Shown here piece after piece: positions 1-11,555 of a DNA stretch of 64,000 nucleotides. The stretch lies in contig OZ022242.1 of NCBI GenBank assembly GCA_963978895.1, positions 16,817,121-16,881,120 of the forward strand, written 5' to 3'. A program made the position numbers and the translations under genes. Numbering within the stretch: position 1 is the first letter of the stretch; every line of letters begins with the position of its first letter. The notes under the pieces are model-generated. The model searched no databases. It was given only the letters and a program-made list of their open reading frames with translations, and had not been told where the DNA came from. Source of the stretch: Erpobdella octoculata (lineage: Eukaryota > Annelida > Clitellata > Hirudinida > Erpobdellidae).

Positions 1-375
1 AGCACTGTAAGCAGCGAACGTGTCAGGCTTTTAGCTTCTAAATCACTAACCTTGATCATTGACATCATGTGCTCTATTGCTTTTCCACAACGCACATAAC
101 GAATGACAATCGACATATCCCCGACATTGCACTGATATCTTGTTTCGTCGAACTTGATCAAATACCAGTTAATGTCATAATCTTTGTATTCTTTGACAAT
201 TACAACTTGTACCATCTGTGCCATCATTTCGATTACCTCGTTTTGGATAAGAGGCGAAATGTACTTGGCATTTTGAGATATGTTTTGTGAAATCCTACGC
301 AATTTATCATCCTTCGCCATAGCAAATTTAAACAACTCATTAAATAAGCCACCTACATTTGTTTTGTTGAACTAG
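1..375 (-). pseudogene. hAT/ZMYM1-like (DUF4371-type) transposase fragment, runs off window start
   Basis: The minus strand is open from about 375 to the window edge. It reads through NELFKFAMAKDDKL, SPLIQNEVIEMMAQMVQ, DETRYQCNVGDMSIVIRYV and KSLTRSLLT. This order resembles the region just before and around the first catalytic Asp (in DETR) of hAT-type transposases of the ZMYM1/DUF4371 group; family assignment is from recall of that motif order. No start codon or terminus is visible, so it is a partial copy whose remainder lies outside the window. It abuts the target site of the foldback-like element at 409. It could be a domesticated gene exon, but nothing here supports that. Confidence 0.6.
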
Positions 376-410
376 ACAGGAGTACAAAAAACTAGGGAGG
401 CCTGATTGGG

Positions 411-584
411 TATGCGGACTTTTCATCAAAGGACGATTCATCAAGGGACTGTTCATCAAGGACTATTCATCAAGGGACTATTCATCAAGAGACTATTCAT
501 CAAAGGACTATTCATCAAGAGGACGGTTCATCATAAGGACTGTTCATCTAAAGTCTATTCATCAAGAGGACTATTCATCAAATT
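411..584 (+). repeat. Left arm of foldback-like element A (ATTCATCAA minisatellite)
   Basis: About eleven copies of a 15-17 bp unit GGACTATTCATCAAG with single-base variants. The apparent ORF here (FIKGLFIKR repeats) is only the translated minisatellite. Confidence 0.85.
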
Positions 585-1399
585 TTGAAGCCAATATCAA
601 CAACCTTTATCAGTATATAACCAAGATGTTTTCAGCGTAAAGTAATTTGATGTATTTTTAAAAGACAAATCTTCATCTTTAATAAAATGAATTTTAAACA
701 TATTAGTAATTTAAAAAAAATAGTGATGGCAACCAGGGTTGTTAAGAGCGGTACTATTGGCTGACAAGATCGTTGATGGCAGCGCCGCTACATTTTTTAG
801 CTGTTCTCGACGCTATTCGCAACCGCTACTTTTATTCAAAAATAAAATAGGTTTTTTATATCAATAAAATGATTTCCAATGTATTTAGTTTTTGTTTGAA
901 GTATGCATGAAATCTGAGTCTGGTTGATTTATAGACAAGCGTAAACGTCTCTTTAAAATGTGTAACCTTTCGTGACCTCGCTAAAGCGAGCGTGTGCGTC
1001 TCTTTGAAGTGTGGCAGAAGTGGTAGTTTTAGTGATGTTCTGAGGTTTATGGTATCAGGCTGTTTGAGTGTGTATATACCTACAGTTTGTACGAACAGTT
1101 GAAGGCACTTTTTTAAACTTTTTATTCAATTGTTTTTTGCTCGTTTGATCTTAAGACCTTGACGTTATTTCTTGTCCAGTTGTTTTATTTACTGTATGTG
1201 ACGAATAAAATTGTTGTATATTACAACCATGTCTTCTACAAACTTGTTGATTGCTCGAGGCATAAGTGTCTTTGAAACGTTGCCCCTTGGTGTTAAACGA
1301 CCGATGCCAGATATGACATAGCGTGCGGCGGGCATGCGTGATACTTTGATGTGTTTGTGGCCTTTGGTGAATGTGTACATATACGGTTTACGAAAACAG

Positions 1400-1584
1400 T
1401 CAAATTTTGTTTTTCTGGTGCTGTGACCGGGAGCGGGAAAGCGATCGGGATCGGTAAGGCAACCGGGAGCGGGAAAAGAGAGCGACAGGGATCGTAAGAG
1501 CAAGCGGGCAAAGAAACGGGAGCGAGAGAGAAAAACGATTGAAAAACCTCTAAAAACCCCGGGCAACGACGGTTACCCTGTTAG
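1400..1584 (+). mobile_element. Helitron 3'-terminal fragment (GC-rich repeat plus hairpin end)
   Basis: A GAGCGGGAAAGCGACCGG-type degenerate repeat is followed by AAAAACGATTGAAAAACC and a CCCCGGGCAACGACGG hairpin-like end, terminating near TTAG. This is the same terminal arrangement as the clearer ends at 16090 (CTAG) and 40660 (CTAG). The terminal CTAG has decayed to TTAG and no 5' TC end is visible, so this is a truncated copy inside foldback-like element A. Confidence 0.5.
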
Positions 1585-1710
1585 TTCTATTATAAAGTAT
1601 GAAATATTTGGATGCAAGCACAGTAGCGCTGTAAATTTGATATAAATTACTCTACATTTTGGTAAAATATTTTGGTTGAAAATAACATCTTAAACAATTT
1701 TCTTAATTTT

Positions 1711-1880
1711 TTTTGATGAATAGTCCGCTTGATGAATAGACATTAGATGAACAGTCCTTATGATGAACCGTCCTCTTGATGAATAGTCCTTTGATGAATA
1801 GTCCTTTGATGAATAGTCCCTTGATGAATAGTCCTTGATGAACAGTCCTTTGATGAATCGTCCTTTGATGAACAGTCCTA
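1711..1880 (-). repeat. Right arm of foldback-like element A
   Basis: Reverse-complement array of the 411-584 minisatellite. The order of variant units mirrors the left arm. The two open frames across it are translations of the repeat. Confidence 0.85.
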
Positions 1881-1893
1881 GAATCCCTGATTG

Positions 1894-2326
1894 AGCTGGG
1901 GGGGCCCGACCAAAACTGGGGAGGCCTGAACAAAACCGGGGGGCCTGGGCCCTCGGCCCCATAGCTGGTTACGGCCCTGGTCACTTCAAAATTAATTTCG
2001 GCAAGTTTTCGGGGAGGGGTACCTGTTTTCGGGGAAGACCGTGCCCCCTGGCTGCGCCACTTCCTACATCATGTTGAATCAACAGTCTCTAAAAACATTG
2101 GCTTATTGTCACGATACATTGGAGACAATGAAAATAGAAAAAAATTAAACTTATCAACTTAGTTTTTATATTTAAATTAAAATTTGTTTCACATGAGTTC
2201 TCTTTTATCACTTTTAGACATGATCTAGGAGCAGGTAAAATAAACAATCATTGCTCACCTGTACTCGCTGTATTCGAAAAATAATAATAAGCAACTAAGT
2301 GCTGCAAACAAACCACAAAGATTACG
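1894..2326. other. Gene-free spacer, partly GC-rich repeat
   Basis: The stretch 1895-2060 is GC-rich, with repeated GGGGAGGCCTGAACAAAA-like words resembling the left flank of element A (GGGAGGCCTGATT). The remainder is AT-rich sequence leading to the Ly6 gene. I see no ORF of note and no clear TATA box. Confidence 0.4.
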
Positions 2327-4675
2327 ATGACTAAGTATTTTGTTAAATATTTAACAAGTGTTGTTGTTTTTGCTGTTGTATCGTTTCAATCGGGTGAGTG
2401 AATAAGTCTTAATTCAATAAGTATAATACTCTATATTACTGTATAGTATATAGTTGCTTTACTAATTTACTAACTAATTCTTTTTAACATTTACGACTTA
2501 ACTTTACTTAGTTTACTTACTTTACGTTACTTTGACTTAGTTTACTTTCTTAAGCTAGAAGATTTATGCCTTTATGCCCATATTTCATAGCAATTTCTTA
2601 GGAATGAATATATTTGTTCATTAAACCAGCTGAGCTGTGCAGATCGTCTTTAGTCAGAATTCTTTTACTCATATTTGTAAACTTTGTCTATGATGAAATT
2701 ATTTGTTAATTTATGTTTATGTTTGAAAAATGGTTTGTGATTGAAATAAGTTCTAAGCATTAGAAAACATCACAAAAATAGAACATTTATTAAAAAAGAT
2801 TATTTATTTTAAAGTAAATTTCCAAATTAGAATTTGGTTATCCAATTTTTAAGTGTAAATAGTTTATTTTTAACATTTTTAAGTAATAATTATTCTAATT
2901 GTTTATCAAGCGAGTGGCCTTGACTGCTTCTCATGTGCCAATGAACACCACAACTGGAACACATGTACAAAAAAGATGGTTCAGTGCAAGTCATTCCAGG
3001 ATGCTTGTACTTCATACACATCCTTCCATCGTTAGCTGTTTTTAAGTTTTTTTAGATGCTCTTTGATTAAGGTCTGTTTTCCAATTCTTAATGGTTTAAA
3101 ATTTTATAGTAAAAACTTGAGTTTATTAAATATCTATAAATAAACAGCTTGATTTGTAAAAATTTTTTAAGTCTCATTCTAAACAAACAGTATTTTACAG
3201 AAAAATGTCTTACGTGGAAAGATTATTACTAAAATTTAATGCAAGAAATAGGATTTTTATATACAAGTTAGAGCAATGTTTAAAACTCAAATATAAATAA
3301 ATTTTTTTAATTTTGGTAAATTACCATTTAGTGAGTTCATACTTCAAAAGAGTAATTTTTTCTAGTTTTGTCATTTCAATTATAAGTTATATATGGTAAA
3401 CATCCTCAACATATAAAAAATGAAAATAATTGTAATGGGCCATATTTATTTATTTGATAATTATATTATTTACATACTTGTTTTATTTTATTACTTTCAT
3501 GCAAGAAATAAAAAAAAATTCAATTTATTTTGTTATTCTATTTAATATTAATGTAAAAGTGCTACATTTGTTTTTTTTGGAGGATTATCTTGCAGGGCAG
3601 AGTGCTTGTTCTAAAGCTATACTGTGACTCTTTTCTGTTGCTGAATGTATATAAACGTTATTTTTAAAGCTTTCAATGTAAAATATAGTTTCTTATCTCA
3701 ACAATATTTTTATAATTCCATAATTTTTTGTGCTCACTGAACTTATATCAAATTTATTTGTAAATGTTTCACCTGTACGGGTCATCCTCAAGCAAGATTC
3801 ATATCTTCCGAAGCTCCCTTTGGATACATCAAATTTTTTAAATTATTTTTTCACTTATTCTACTGTGAAGGTCTTATGACACTTCATAAACTTAATTTTC
3901 CCAAAAAAAAATTATTTATAAGAAGATTTTCTATATTATGATACACTGGCCACAAATGTACATTCTCTCAATCAATCTTTGTTATCTCTACCAGGGTTCA
4001 TTGACTACAGTCCGAGAGGTGAAAAGTGGCACAACATTTCCAAGGGCTGTGACACAATGGAGGGTTGTGAAAAACGTGCAGCAGCTGTTAATGATGCCTT
4101 GTGTGAGAGGAGCAGTTGGAAGGAATGGGCGTGCATCGAGTGCTGCCGTGGAGATTTGTGCAACTATTTTGTTACGGTGAGTTGCCTTGTGGTCTAGCAC
4201 ATAATTGCATGATTAGTAAAATGGGATGGCTAGATGAACCCGTACCATCCATGTGGTTGTTCTGCTTTTGTTAAAGATTAGTTTATAGAAGATGGCTTTA
4301 AAAGAATGAAGAATATGAGCAATTTATTTTTTGTTACTCGCTTTCTTGGGGCTTATCTCAGTGTATTTATATTCTTCAAATCTATCTATTGTAACATAGA
4401 CAGATAAATAACATTTAACAATAATTATTACTTGTAATAATAAAAATTTCTTGTGATAATAACAACTACTAATTTCTTCATAATAACAATTATTAATTTC
4501 ATAATAATAAAAATTATTAATTTCTTAATAAAAATTATTACATGTGATAATTGGTTACATTTTTTTGCAGCTCGGTTCACCAAGGCTCTTCAAAAGTTTC
4601 GCTCAAACACTGACAATGTTGGCATGCCTTGCGGCCATCCTTGTGACCCTGAATAGAGGCCACAACAGACTATAG
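2327..4675 (+). CDS. Ly6/uPAR-type three-finger protein, signal peptide and GPI-anchor signal, 4 exons
   Basis: Coding exons are 2327-2393, 2911-3030, 3995-4176 and 4571-4675. Junction phases agree (1, 1, 0). Donors are GTGAGT, GTTAGC (weak) and GTGAGT; acceptors are AAG, CAG and CAG. The spliced product is about 157 residues. It starts with a hydrophobic signal peptide (MTKYFVKYLTSVVVFAVVSF). A cysteine-rich LU domain follows, with LDCFSC near the start and the hallmark CCRGDLCN at its end. A hydrophobic C-terminus (TMLACLAAILVTLNRG) is typical of a GPI-attachment signal. LU proteins are extracellular, disulphide-rich three-finger folds tethered to the outer membrane; the ligand cannot be inferred. 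Exon 2 also has an in-frame TAG immediately after its donor, consistent with the intron. An AATAAA-like signal lies near 4950. Convergent with the arrestin gene downstream. Confidence 0.85.
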
Positions 4676-7249
4676 CTCACTTGTTTCATTTTTTTCTCAA
4701 TATAACAATTTTTTTATTTTAATGGTAACCATCATTATCATAAAGGACACTGTCACAACGAATGATGGGGATTATTACTATAATGGCTGCTATTATAATT
4801 TTGCTATAATTTTATATCAGTTCTCAGATTTTTGAGTTACAAAAACCATAATTTTTTTCATATTCAAGAAAAAAACAGAATACTTCTTTTTTTATTTAAA
4901 ATCTATTTTGAATTTTGAGTACCTGTCGAATTATTTATAACATTTTTAATAAATAAATTTAAAAAAGACAATTAATTTTCAGATATCTTTTTATTGACAA
5001 ATATAACTTTTAATCTGAGTAGAAATTAATAGACAATAATAAGATGAACGAGGAAATAAAGCCTTTGCAAATTGAAACTCGAACATGAAGAAATAATTTG
5101 AAGCGATTGTGGTGAAATAACAAATAACCCATCCAACCACTCCCACACAATCGCTCTTAAGTTTACAGACTAGTGTCACATCAAAGATCATCCGATTAAA
5201 ATATTCTATTAAAAACATTACAAATAATTATTTAATACATACATATTAACGAGTTATAACTTGAGGATATCACATATAACAGAGATAGCTTATAACTAAG
5301 ATGTATCAGGCTTGTCACATACCTGTACTGTACACACAATATCGAGACAACATTGGTTGTGATACACATAACTTAATAGACTATCAATATTCACATGACA
5401 TATACAATGCACTACATATACAATGCATGACAGATACTTTAACTGTTATTGATACACAAAAACATTGCAATCCACGGTGCATACAGATTTCAGAGACAAA
5501 CATAAACAGTAATAGCTCGCCAATAATGTAATAAATTTGCATATTCAATATAATAAACAATGCAGATGCACCAAATAACAATAACAGAAATATTTATTGC
5601 AGTTTAAGTAACAGTGCAACATGTTTCTGTATATTAAATGAATAGCCATTTGATTAATCTTTATTTATGATAGGTCATAGCATCTTCTTGGGAGACTCTA
5701 TCAATAGATGTCATACGATTAACTTTAATTTAAAAATAATTTAAATAAACCATCATCATAAATCATGTCCCTTACTACAGTGCTTGAGTTGATGAAAACA
5801 CAAGAATGTTCTCTTCAATTTCTTTATAGTTAGTTCTATATGAAAACTTATCCAGCCTTGAATAAAATTTTTCCACAGCACAGAAACACTGTCAAGGTGA
5901 ACTTAATTATTTTTAAAGTTTGCAAAAAGTTTGCTACAAAAAAGTCATTAAAAAGGTAATTTATAAATATATAAATATATTTTGTGCAAGTATCTCATGA
6001 ATTGTGCTTCACATGTACAACTAAGAAGAAATGGTACTTGAAAGTCTAGCAGTGGATGTCATTCATCACTACAAACTTGTTATGTTACATTGATACAGGC
6101 ATTTCTGTTTATTCAACTAATATGAGACAGAAACATGCAATTAGAAATGAACATTTTAAAACAACACAAGAGAAAAAAATTTAAAACATACAGGAGATTA
6201 TTGAAGCAAGAAATTCCAAACTTTGAATTTATATCTTATACAGAGTGGGATGAAGAACTCAGTAAATCAATGAATCGTGAAATAATCAAGTTGAAATTTA
6301 AAACTACAAAAAGGAATAGATTTGAACACAGCGCACCAAACAAACTATTTATTACAACACAATTCTACAAAAACGAACAATTGTAAAACAAGTTTTAAAA
6401 AATCAATAAATCAATTTTTTAAAGCAGTGTGGAAATCTTGAAATTATGGAAACAAATCTAAACACCTATCTGATGATGTAAAAATGACAATATGCTCATC
6501 TCTATGTGCTAAAACTTGTCCAATTGTCAATGTGGTACACATTCATAACATAAGAAAACAAAAATGCCAGAAATATATGAGATAGCTAATATAGATATAA
6601 AATCAATGAGACACAAAAATGACTGTGAAATGAGACCAGAAGAGAGATGATATAACGTCAATAACCCACACACTAAATATGTTTAAAAAACAGGGCCAGA
6701 TTAATTGAGTCAATCAGTCCTTGATGGATTAATTGACTTCATTTTAATGTGAATGTTCATGATCTGGAAGTATTAAATGATAATATTAGGACTAATTAGG
6801 AGCATTTTATCCATTTGAGATTTTCTGCTTTTCTGCTTGTAACATAAACTTTCAGAATGATAAAAAAACAAGATGAAATTACAGCAGAAGGAATACCAAC
6901 TCAAAATTGACAAAGTTCCAAAATGACTCGCCTTCCAGATAATTAGCTCTAATAAAAACATAAAAATAAAGTAAATCACACAAAGAACTGCTATTGACCA
7001 TAAAAAAGAAAAAGATCTAATAAAATTACTCAGATTGAATTGAAAAGCATCACATAGCATCATCATTATAGACACAAATCAAACAATCTACGTTCTATGA
7101 ACCAGAACAAACTTATTTTCAATCTATCATTATTCTTGACATTCTCAATACTTTTCTCCATAACAATCTCCTGTTACTAAAATAACCTGGTTGTATGAAG
7201 AAAGGGGGATAAGACAAATTTGGTCATCTATGAGTCCAGATTCAACGAA
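4676..7249. other. Intergenic/3' UTR region between convergent Ly6 and arrestin genes
   Basis: AT-rich sequence between two convergent stop codons (4675 and 7250). It probably includes the 3' UTRs of both genes; TTTATT at about 4988 could be a minus-strand polyadenylation signal. An 83-codon plus-strand frame at 6135-6386 is basic and matches nothing I recognise. No RNA gene or element terminus was seen. Confidence 0.4.
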
Positions 7250-10200
7250 TCAATCAGCAAGATTATAAGCAAAAGTATCCAGCTTTGGAGCAGTAGTCGC
7301 AGCAATCATAAAATCCGAATTCTCCACCTCTTGGTCACCTGAGCTGGTGTGAAGTTCGTGATTAATCTGTGGTGATGATAAAGACAGGTCACAAGAAAAA
7401 CATGTTTCATCACCAGCATGAAAACATTTTTTAATATTGCTGTCATCATTATGGTAAGCATCAATGACATCGTCGGTGCCACTATCCGTCACACCCTCTG
7501 AAACAGCTTCAATTTGAGGTTGCTCAGCAACAGCATCGGCTGCTTCAGGACCAATAAACTCAATTCCATTGACTGGCTCAGCAGTAGCTGCAGGACTATC
7601 AATTCGTGATTTAAATTGCATTATCTCGAGCCTATATTGTTCAGGGACCACTACTTCAGCATTTTTGGTACTTTCAACAGCTTTAGTGGTTTCTGGAGTC
7701 AGACAAAAGAATTCTCCAATGCCAGAATTTGAATCTGCAACATTAAAACTTTGGTTCCAATCTTGTTTTTGGCAATCTATGCCCAGGCCTGAGTTATTCA
7801 CACTTCTTTCATTTAAGTCGAATGAGTCATTTTTAATACAAACCGCTGAAAAATTTTCTAAATTTTCTGTTTCCTTCTCTGAACTGCACGGCCCCTGACA
7901 ATGGGTCATTCCAACTACTTTTGAGTCAATAAAATCCTCAGGGTTATGACCAGGGGCATATGGTGGTGGCCTGGATTCAATTAAAATATCACTCATAAAT
8001 TCAGTTCCAACCGTGTAAGCATCGATAAAACCAGAATTGAGGTTGCCATAAAAATTGCCATCATTGACCATCCTAGCAGGTGAAGTAAGTACCACACTTC
8101 CTTGAAGAGAACTGAATGGATAATTGGGTAGCAGGATTGCAGGTTCAGTCAGCACAACTGCAGGAGTGGCAGTTACACCCATCGTGGAAGCTGGCAGTCG
8201 TGTGGTTTGGAGAAGCATGGAAGTGCCAATATAGATGGTCTTGTTACAAATGATAGAAAATGGATTGTGTCCCTGTATGTTGACCTTGAACTAGAAGAAA
8301 GAAAATATTTGAAATCAAGGAACGGTTAGTGGCTTGTCTTAACCCCCATCAATACCGACAATCAAAATCGGTAATTTCATTGTCACTATGTTGAGCATCT
8401 CAAAAAAGCATCCATATCATCACTACATTCCAGCCATAGTTAGTTGTCACCAATATCTTTATCATCACCACCAAAACAACATCCCCGGTGAAAAAAAACT
8501 TACTTCAAGTTCATAAGAAATGTCGATCAACTTCGATCGGCCGAGACTTGATGGAGGACACGAGGGTACAATGAAGGAATCGTTCCACACTGTGACATCG
8601 TCAGACATAATCGCTCCCCTTTCCATGTTGGCAATTTTCACTCTATCGATAAGTCGTCTTTTCTTCAACCGGTACTCCACTACCTGTAGTATTTATGGTG
8701 ATGAATAGATATCAAACAGAGGAATGTGCTTGCAGTACATTTTGAATACAGCATGTAATATTCATTACCTATTTGATAACTTCCACTATATTAGTTCTCA
8801 GTGAGAACTGGTTCTTATTTATAAATGCGAGATGGATGGAAAACTAAATAATGTGAGCATACTTTTTCCCCTAAAATGTTACCCAATTAAAACAACTTGT
8901 ATGACTGAGAGTTAAATGAAAACAAACTATGTACAGTTTGAAAATTACATGATATTGCAATTGATAGTCCTGTAGTTCTTTCAAGATTGGTATGATGCAA
9001 CTAAACTCAACATTACATTGCAATTGATTACACAAACCAAAGTGTTTTGAAGATGTGAAAGTGAATTATAATAATAAAGATTCAAAAAATGAGATTGTTA
9101 TATTAACATGAATGGTTTTCCATCTAATCCCAACTCAAATCTCACCATGATAAGAGAAACAGAAGAGCCAGCAACATCATGCTTGCTGTCATTTTGTATT
9201 GAGCCCATAACAGCCACCAATTCAGTCGGGATAAAACCTGATTTTTCAACCACCCAGTCAATGGTGAGTGAGCCCTCAGTACAGCATAGGCCCAGCTCTT
9301 TGTACTTGCAAATCTCTATCTTGAACTGCAAATAATTATAAATTTAATTAATACCAAACATTTAAAAACAAATAATGAACAACAACTTAATCAATATCAA
9401 ATTCAGCTAAAAACTTAATAAAAATCAAATTTAGCTAACAACAACTTAATCAATATCAAATTTAGCTAATAACAACTTAGTCAATATCAAATTTAGCTAA
9501 CAACAACTTAATCAATATCAAATTTAGCTAAGAACAAAAACATCACTCACTGAAGCTTCAGGTATGTTGTTCAAGTCAAGAGCTGACAGAACCACAATGT
9601 CATGCCTGCTCAGTATGACCTTGTTGCTTGCCTTGAACCCAGAAGATGACCTTTCGATAACCCCTCGGCATTCATACTTCACCCTGCCATACTGACCTTC
9701 AAACGAGCTGGGAACATCCCTAGGAATTCTGACCTCAAAGGGAAAGACGTGTTCTCCTGCTTGTAAGACCGGATCTTTATCGAGGAAGCCACCAACTTGA
9801 TGAGATTTGAATGAAATGAGAAAATACAGCAAAATTCATGTTTACCTGCTATTTGTGTTTAATTTTTACAATCCCATTCCAATTTTGTACATTTGGTAAC
9901 AACTTTTACTTTTTTATATCTCACATCAAATCAATCTATAAACATATTTTTTGTGGGAAAAATACTTAGGCGAAACAGAACCAGACTGATAGTATATCAT
10001 CCGTGCAAGTTTGAACATTTTAGTCTCGAATTTCAATTCTCAGCTGTCATGTAATTTGTGAATGAATTTACAATAGAAGAAGATATTACAGAGCACAATG
10101 CTATTGATGGCTGGAAACAAATGTTTATCAAACCTTTACAAATTTATATGAACTTTGACAATAACTTGATGACATTTAAAGTAATAGATATCTATAGTGG

Positions 10201-10686
10201 ACAGTCACATCTAAAAAAATTTATCAGACAAAAAATTACCGAAAAAGAGGTAAACGTAATCCATCCAATTTCAACAGAAGATAATGAGGCATATAAAAGC
10301 TATTTTACTAGCATTGAAAACATAAAAAACAAAACTTTCTTATAGATTTCTAAGATTGAATGACCAACACAAAAATGCTTACCAAACCGATTTGCATTAA
10401 TTTCTAAATAAAAAATAATTTGCAATTTGTTTGTCAAATCAGAAATTTGTGTGTTTCTTCATCATTTGTTTAATTGTCATATTAGATAAACATAACATAA
10501 CTATTAAATAACACCTACTTTTGTCAGCCATGACACATTTTTCAGAGCAATGCTCCCTGAAGACATGGGCTGACGATGGGTCATCTACTTCAAAACTTCC
10601 TCCACAAGCTGCTGAACTACTAGCAGCAGTCGTAGGCAAGCCATCCCAGCAGATGGTTGAATAACCTTTTATCTCAAAGCAGATGG
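7250..10686 (-). CDS. Alpha-arrestin (arrestin domain-containing protein), 5 visible exons, N-terminus missing
   Basis: Exons in coding order are 10686-10519, 9795-9551, 9325-9146, 8683-8504 and 8290-7250. Donors are GTAGGT, GTGAGT, GTGAGA and GTAAGT; all acceptors are AG and phases match. The visible product is ~604 residues. The first two exons give the rest of the Arrestin_N domain (FEIKGYSTICWDG, then LQAGEHVFPFEVRIP and PSSFEGQYGRVKYE). The next exons give Arrestin_C (ELGLCCTEGSLTIDW, NDSFIVPSCPPSSL, then IQGHNPFSI). The last exon encodes a long acidic tail with one PPPY motif near ESRPPPYAPGH. In this family PPxY recruits NEDD4-type ubiquitin ligases to membrane cargo for endocytosis; that role is inferred. 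The exon 10686-10519 starts with two bases completing a codon, so at least one coding exon lies beyond 10690. None is recognisable before the transposon cluster at 11.2 kb. Confidence 0.85.
9376..9534. repeat. Intronic minisatellite, ~32-bp unit x5
   Basis: About five tandem copies of AACTTAATCAATATCAAATTTAGCTAACA-like units sit in the arrestin intron just downstream of the donor at 9550. The array ends within about 15 bp of the exon. Confidence 0.8.
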
Positions 10687-11261
10687 CTGAAAATGACAAA
10701 ATGAGAAGCACCAAATCAATTAATTTGTCCAAATTTACAGTAGAAAAACACAAAAATGTTGATTTGTCCATCAAAGAAGGCACGACAACAAAAGCACACA
10801 GTCCACAAGAAATTCCTTTTTCCAATCATTTTTGTTTTGGCTGAAACATTCAATATCTTTGAATATTGAGACACCAGCCCATGCAAGGCTTTGTCAACAG
10901 ACTGTCTACTTTTTAACAGCTCTAAAAACAAAACCGTCTCAAACTCTGTTAATAATGAGCCAATCCTGAACATGGATAAAATGTGATAAAAAAACAGAAA
11001 ATGGCTCATTATAAAATTATTTAAAACACTGTAAACTATTTTTTTTGAAAGCATTTTTGTCTGTACAAAGAAGTTTGTTTACAATTATCCCCCTGCTTGA
11101 TTATGCACCAGTCTAGCAAGCATTGCACAGCGTGCAGCACGTGTTTAGTGATCGATTAAGTGATTTTTTTATTTTCGTTGTTTTGAATAAAAGTTATTAA
11201 ATGTTAAGATTTTTACCAACAAAGATGGATGTATCAATGAATAAACGAGTAATGATAGTAA

Positions 11262-11545
11262 CAATGTCTCGGCAAACCACTAAAACTCAATGAGACATGG
11301 CATCAGAGGTTGGAGTAGGTTTGGCTACAGTCAATAAGATCATCAAACGCCATGAGGAGTTGCGGGACATCTCAGTCAAGAGGAAGGGGAAATGTGGCGC
11401 AAAAAGAAGACAAGTAAACTAGATGACCAGCGATTACTCTATTCTAGTCTAAATGATTGCCGTACAACTGCTGTAGACCATGCTCAAGAATTAGCTGAAA
11501 CTGGTGTGCACGTAATTCCCATGACTGTTCCTCGAAGAACAAATA
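11262..11545 (+). pseudogene. Tc1/mariner transposase N-terminal fragment, frameshifted
   Basis: Frame one reads MSRQTTKTQ, a stop, then DMASEVGVGLATVNKIIKRH, a helix-turn-helix typical of Tc1 transposases. A frameshift at about 11395 leads to KKTSKLDDQRLLYSSLNDCR and ELAETGVHV, the next conserved Tc1 segment. The catalytic DDE region is absent. The copy ends at an A-rich AATAATAAAA run, where a Gypsy fragment begins. Broken by stop, frameshift and truncation. Confidence 0.65.
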
Positions 11546-11555
11546 ATAAAAAAAA

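Larger units (their letters stand above)
409..1885. mobile_element. Foldback-like element A with inverted 16-bp minisatellite arms
   Basis: Two arrays of a ~15-16 bp unit (consensus GGACTATTCATCAA) lie in opposite orientation at 411-584 and 1711-1880. The direct repeat CCTGATTG flanks the whole at 401-408 and 1886-1893. Variant units occur in mirrored order in the two arms (for example the GGTTCATCATAAGGACTG variant towards the inner end of both). The arms are therefore a true inverted duplication and not independent arrays. The 1.1-kb centre has no convincing ORF and contains a Helitron 3' fragment. The architecture matches Drosophila FB elements (long inverted repeats built of short tandem repeats, 9-bp target duplication); a homologous transposase is not present, so mobility would depend on another element. 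Confidence 0.7.

Noticed and set aside
406..1984. FIKGLFIK and DYSSKDYSS frames
   Set aside because: Translations of the foldback-arm minisatellite.
6135..6386. 83-codon plus-strand frame (MNILKQHKRKKFKTYRRLLK...) downstream of the arrestin stop
   Set aside because: No recognised domain and no splice or promoter context; lies in probable 3' UTR/intergenic AT-rich DNA.
7569..7898. 109-codon plus-strand frame
   Set aside because: Shadow of the arrestin last exon on the opposite strand.
9376..9534. CRISPR-like array in the arrestin intron
   Set aside because: Units are contiguous without unique spacers and the context is an animal gene; it is a minisatellite.
10058..10345. 95-codon frame in an arrestin intron (ITEHNAIDGWKQMFIKPLQI)
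   Set aside because: GTG start, no homologue recognised, antisense to the host gene intron; could be an old transposon scrap but cannot be supported.
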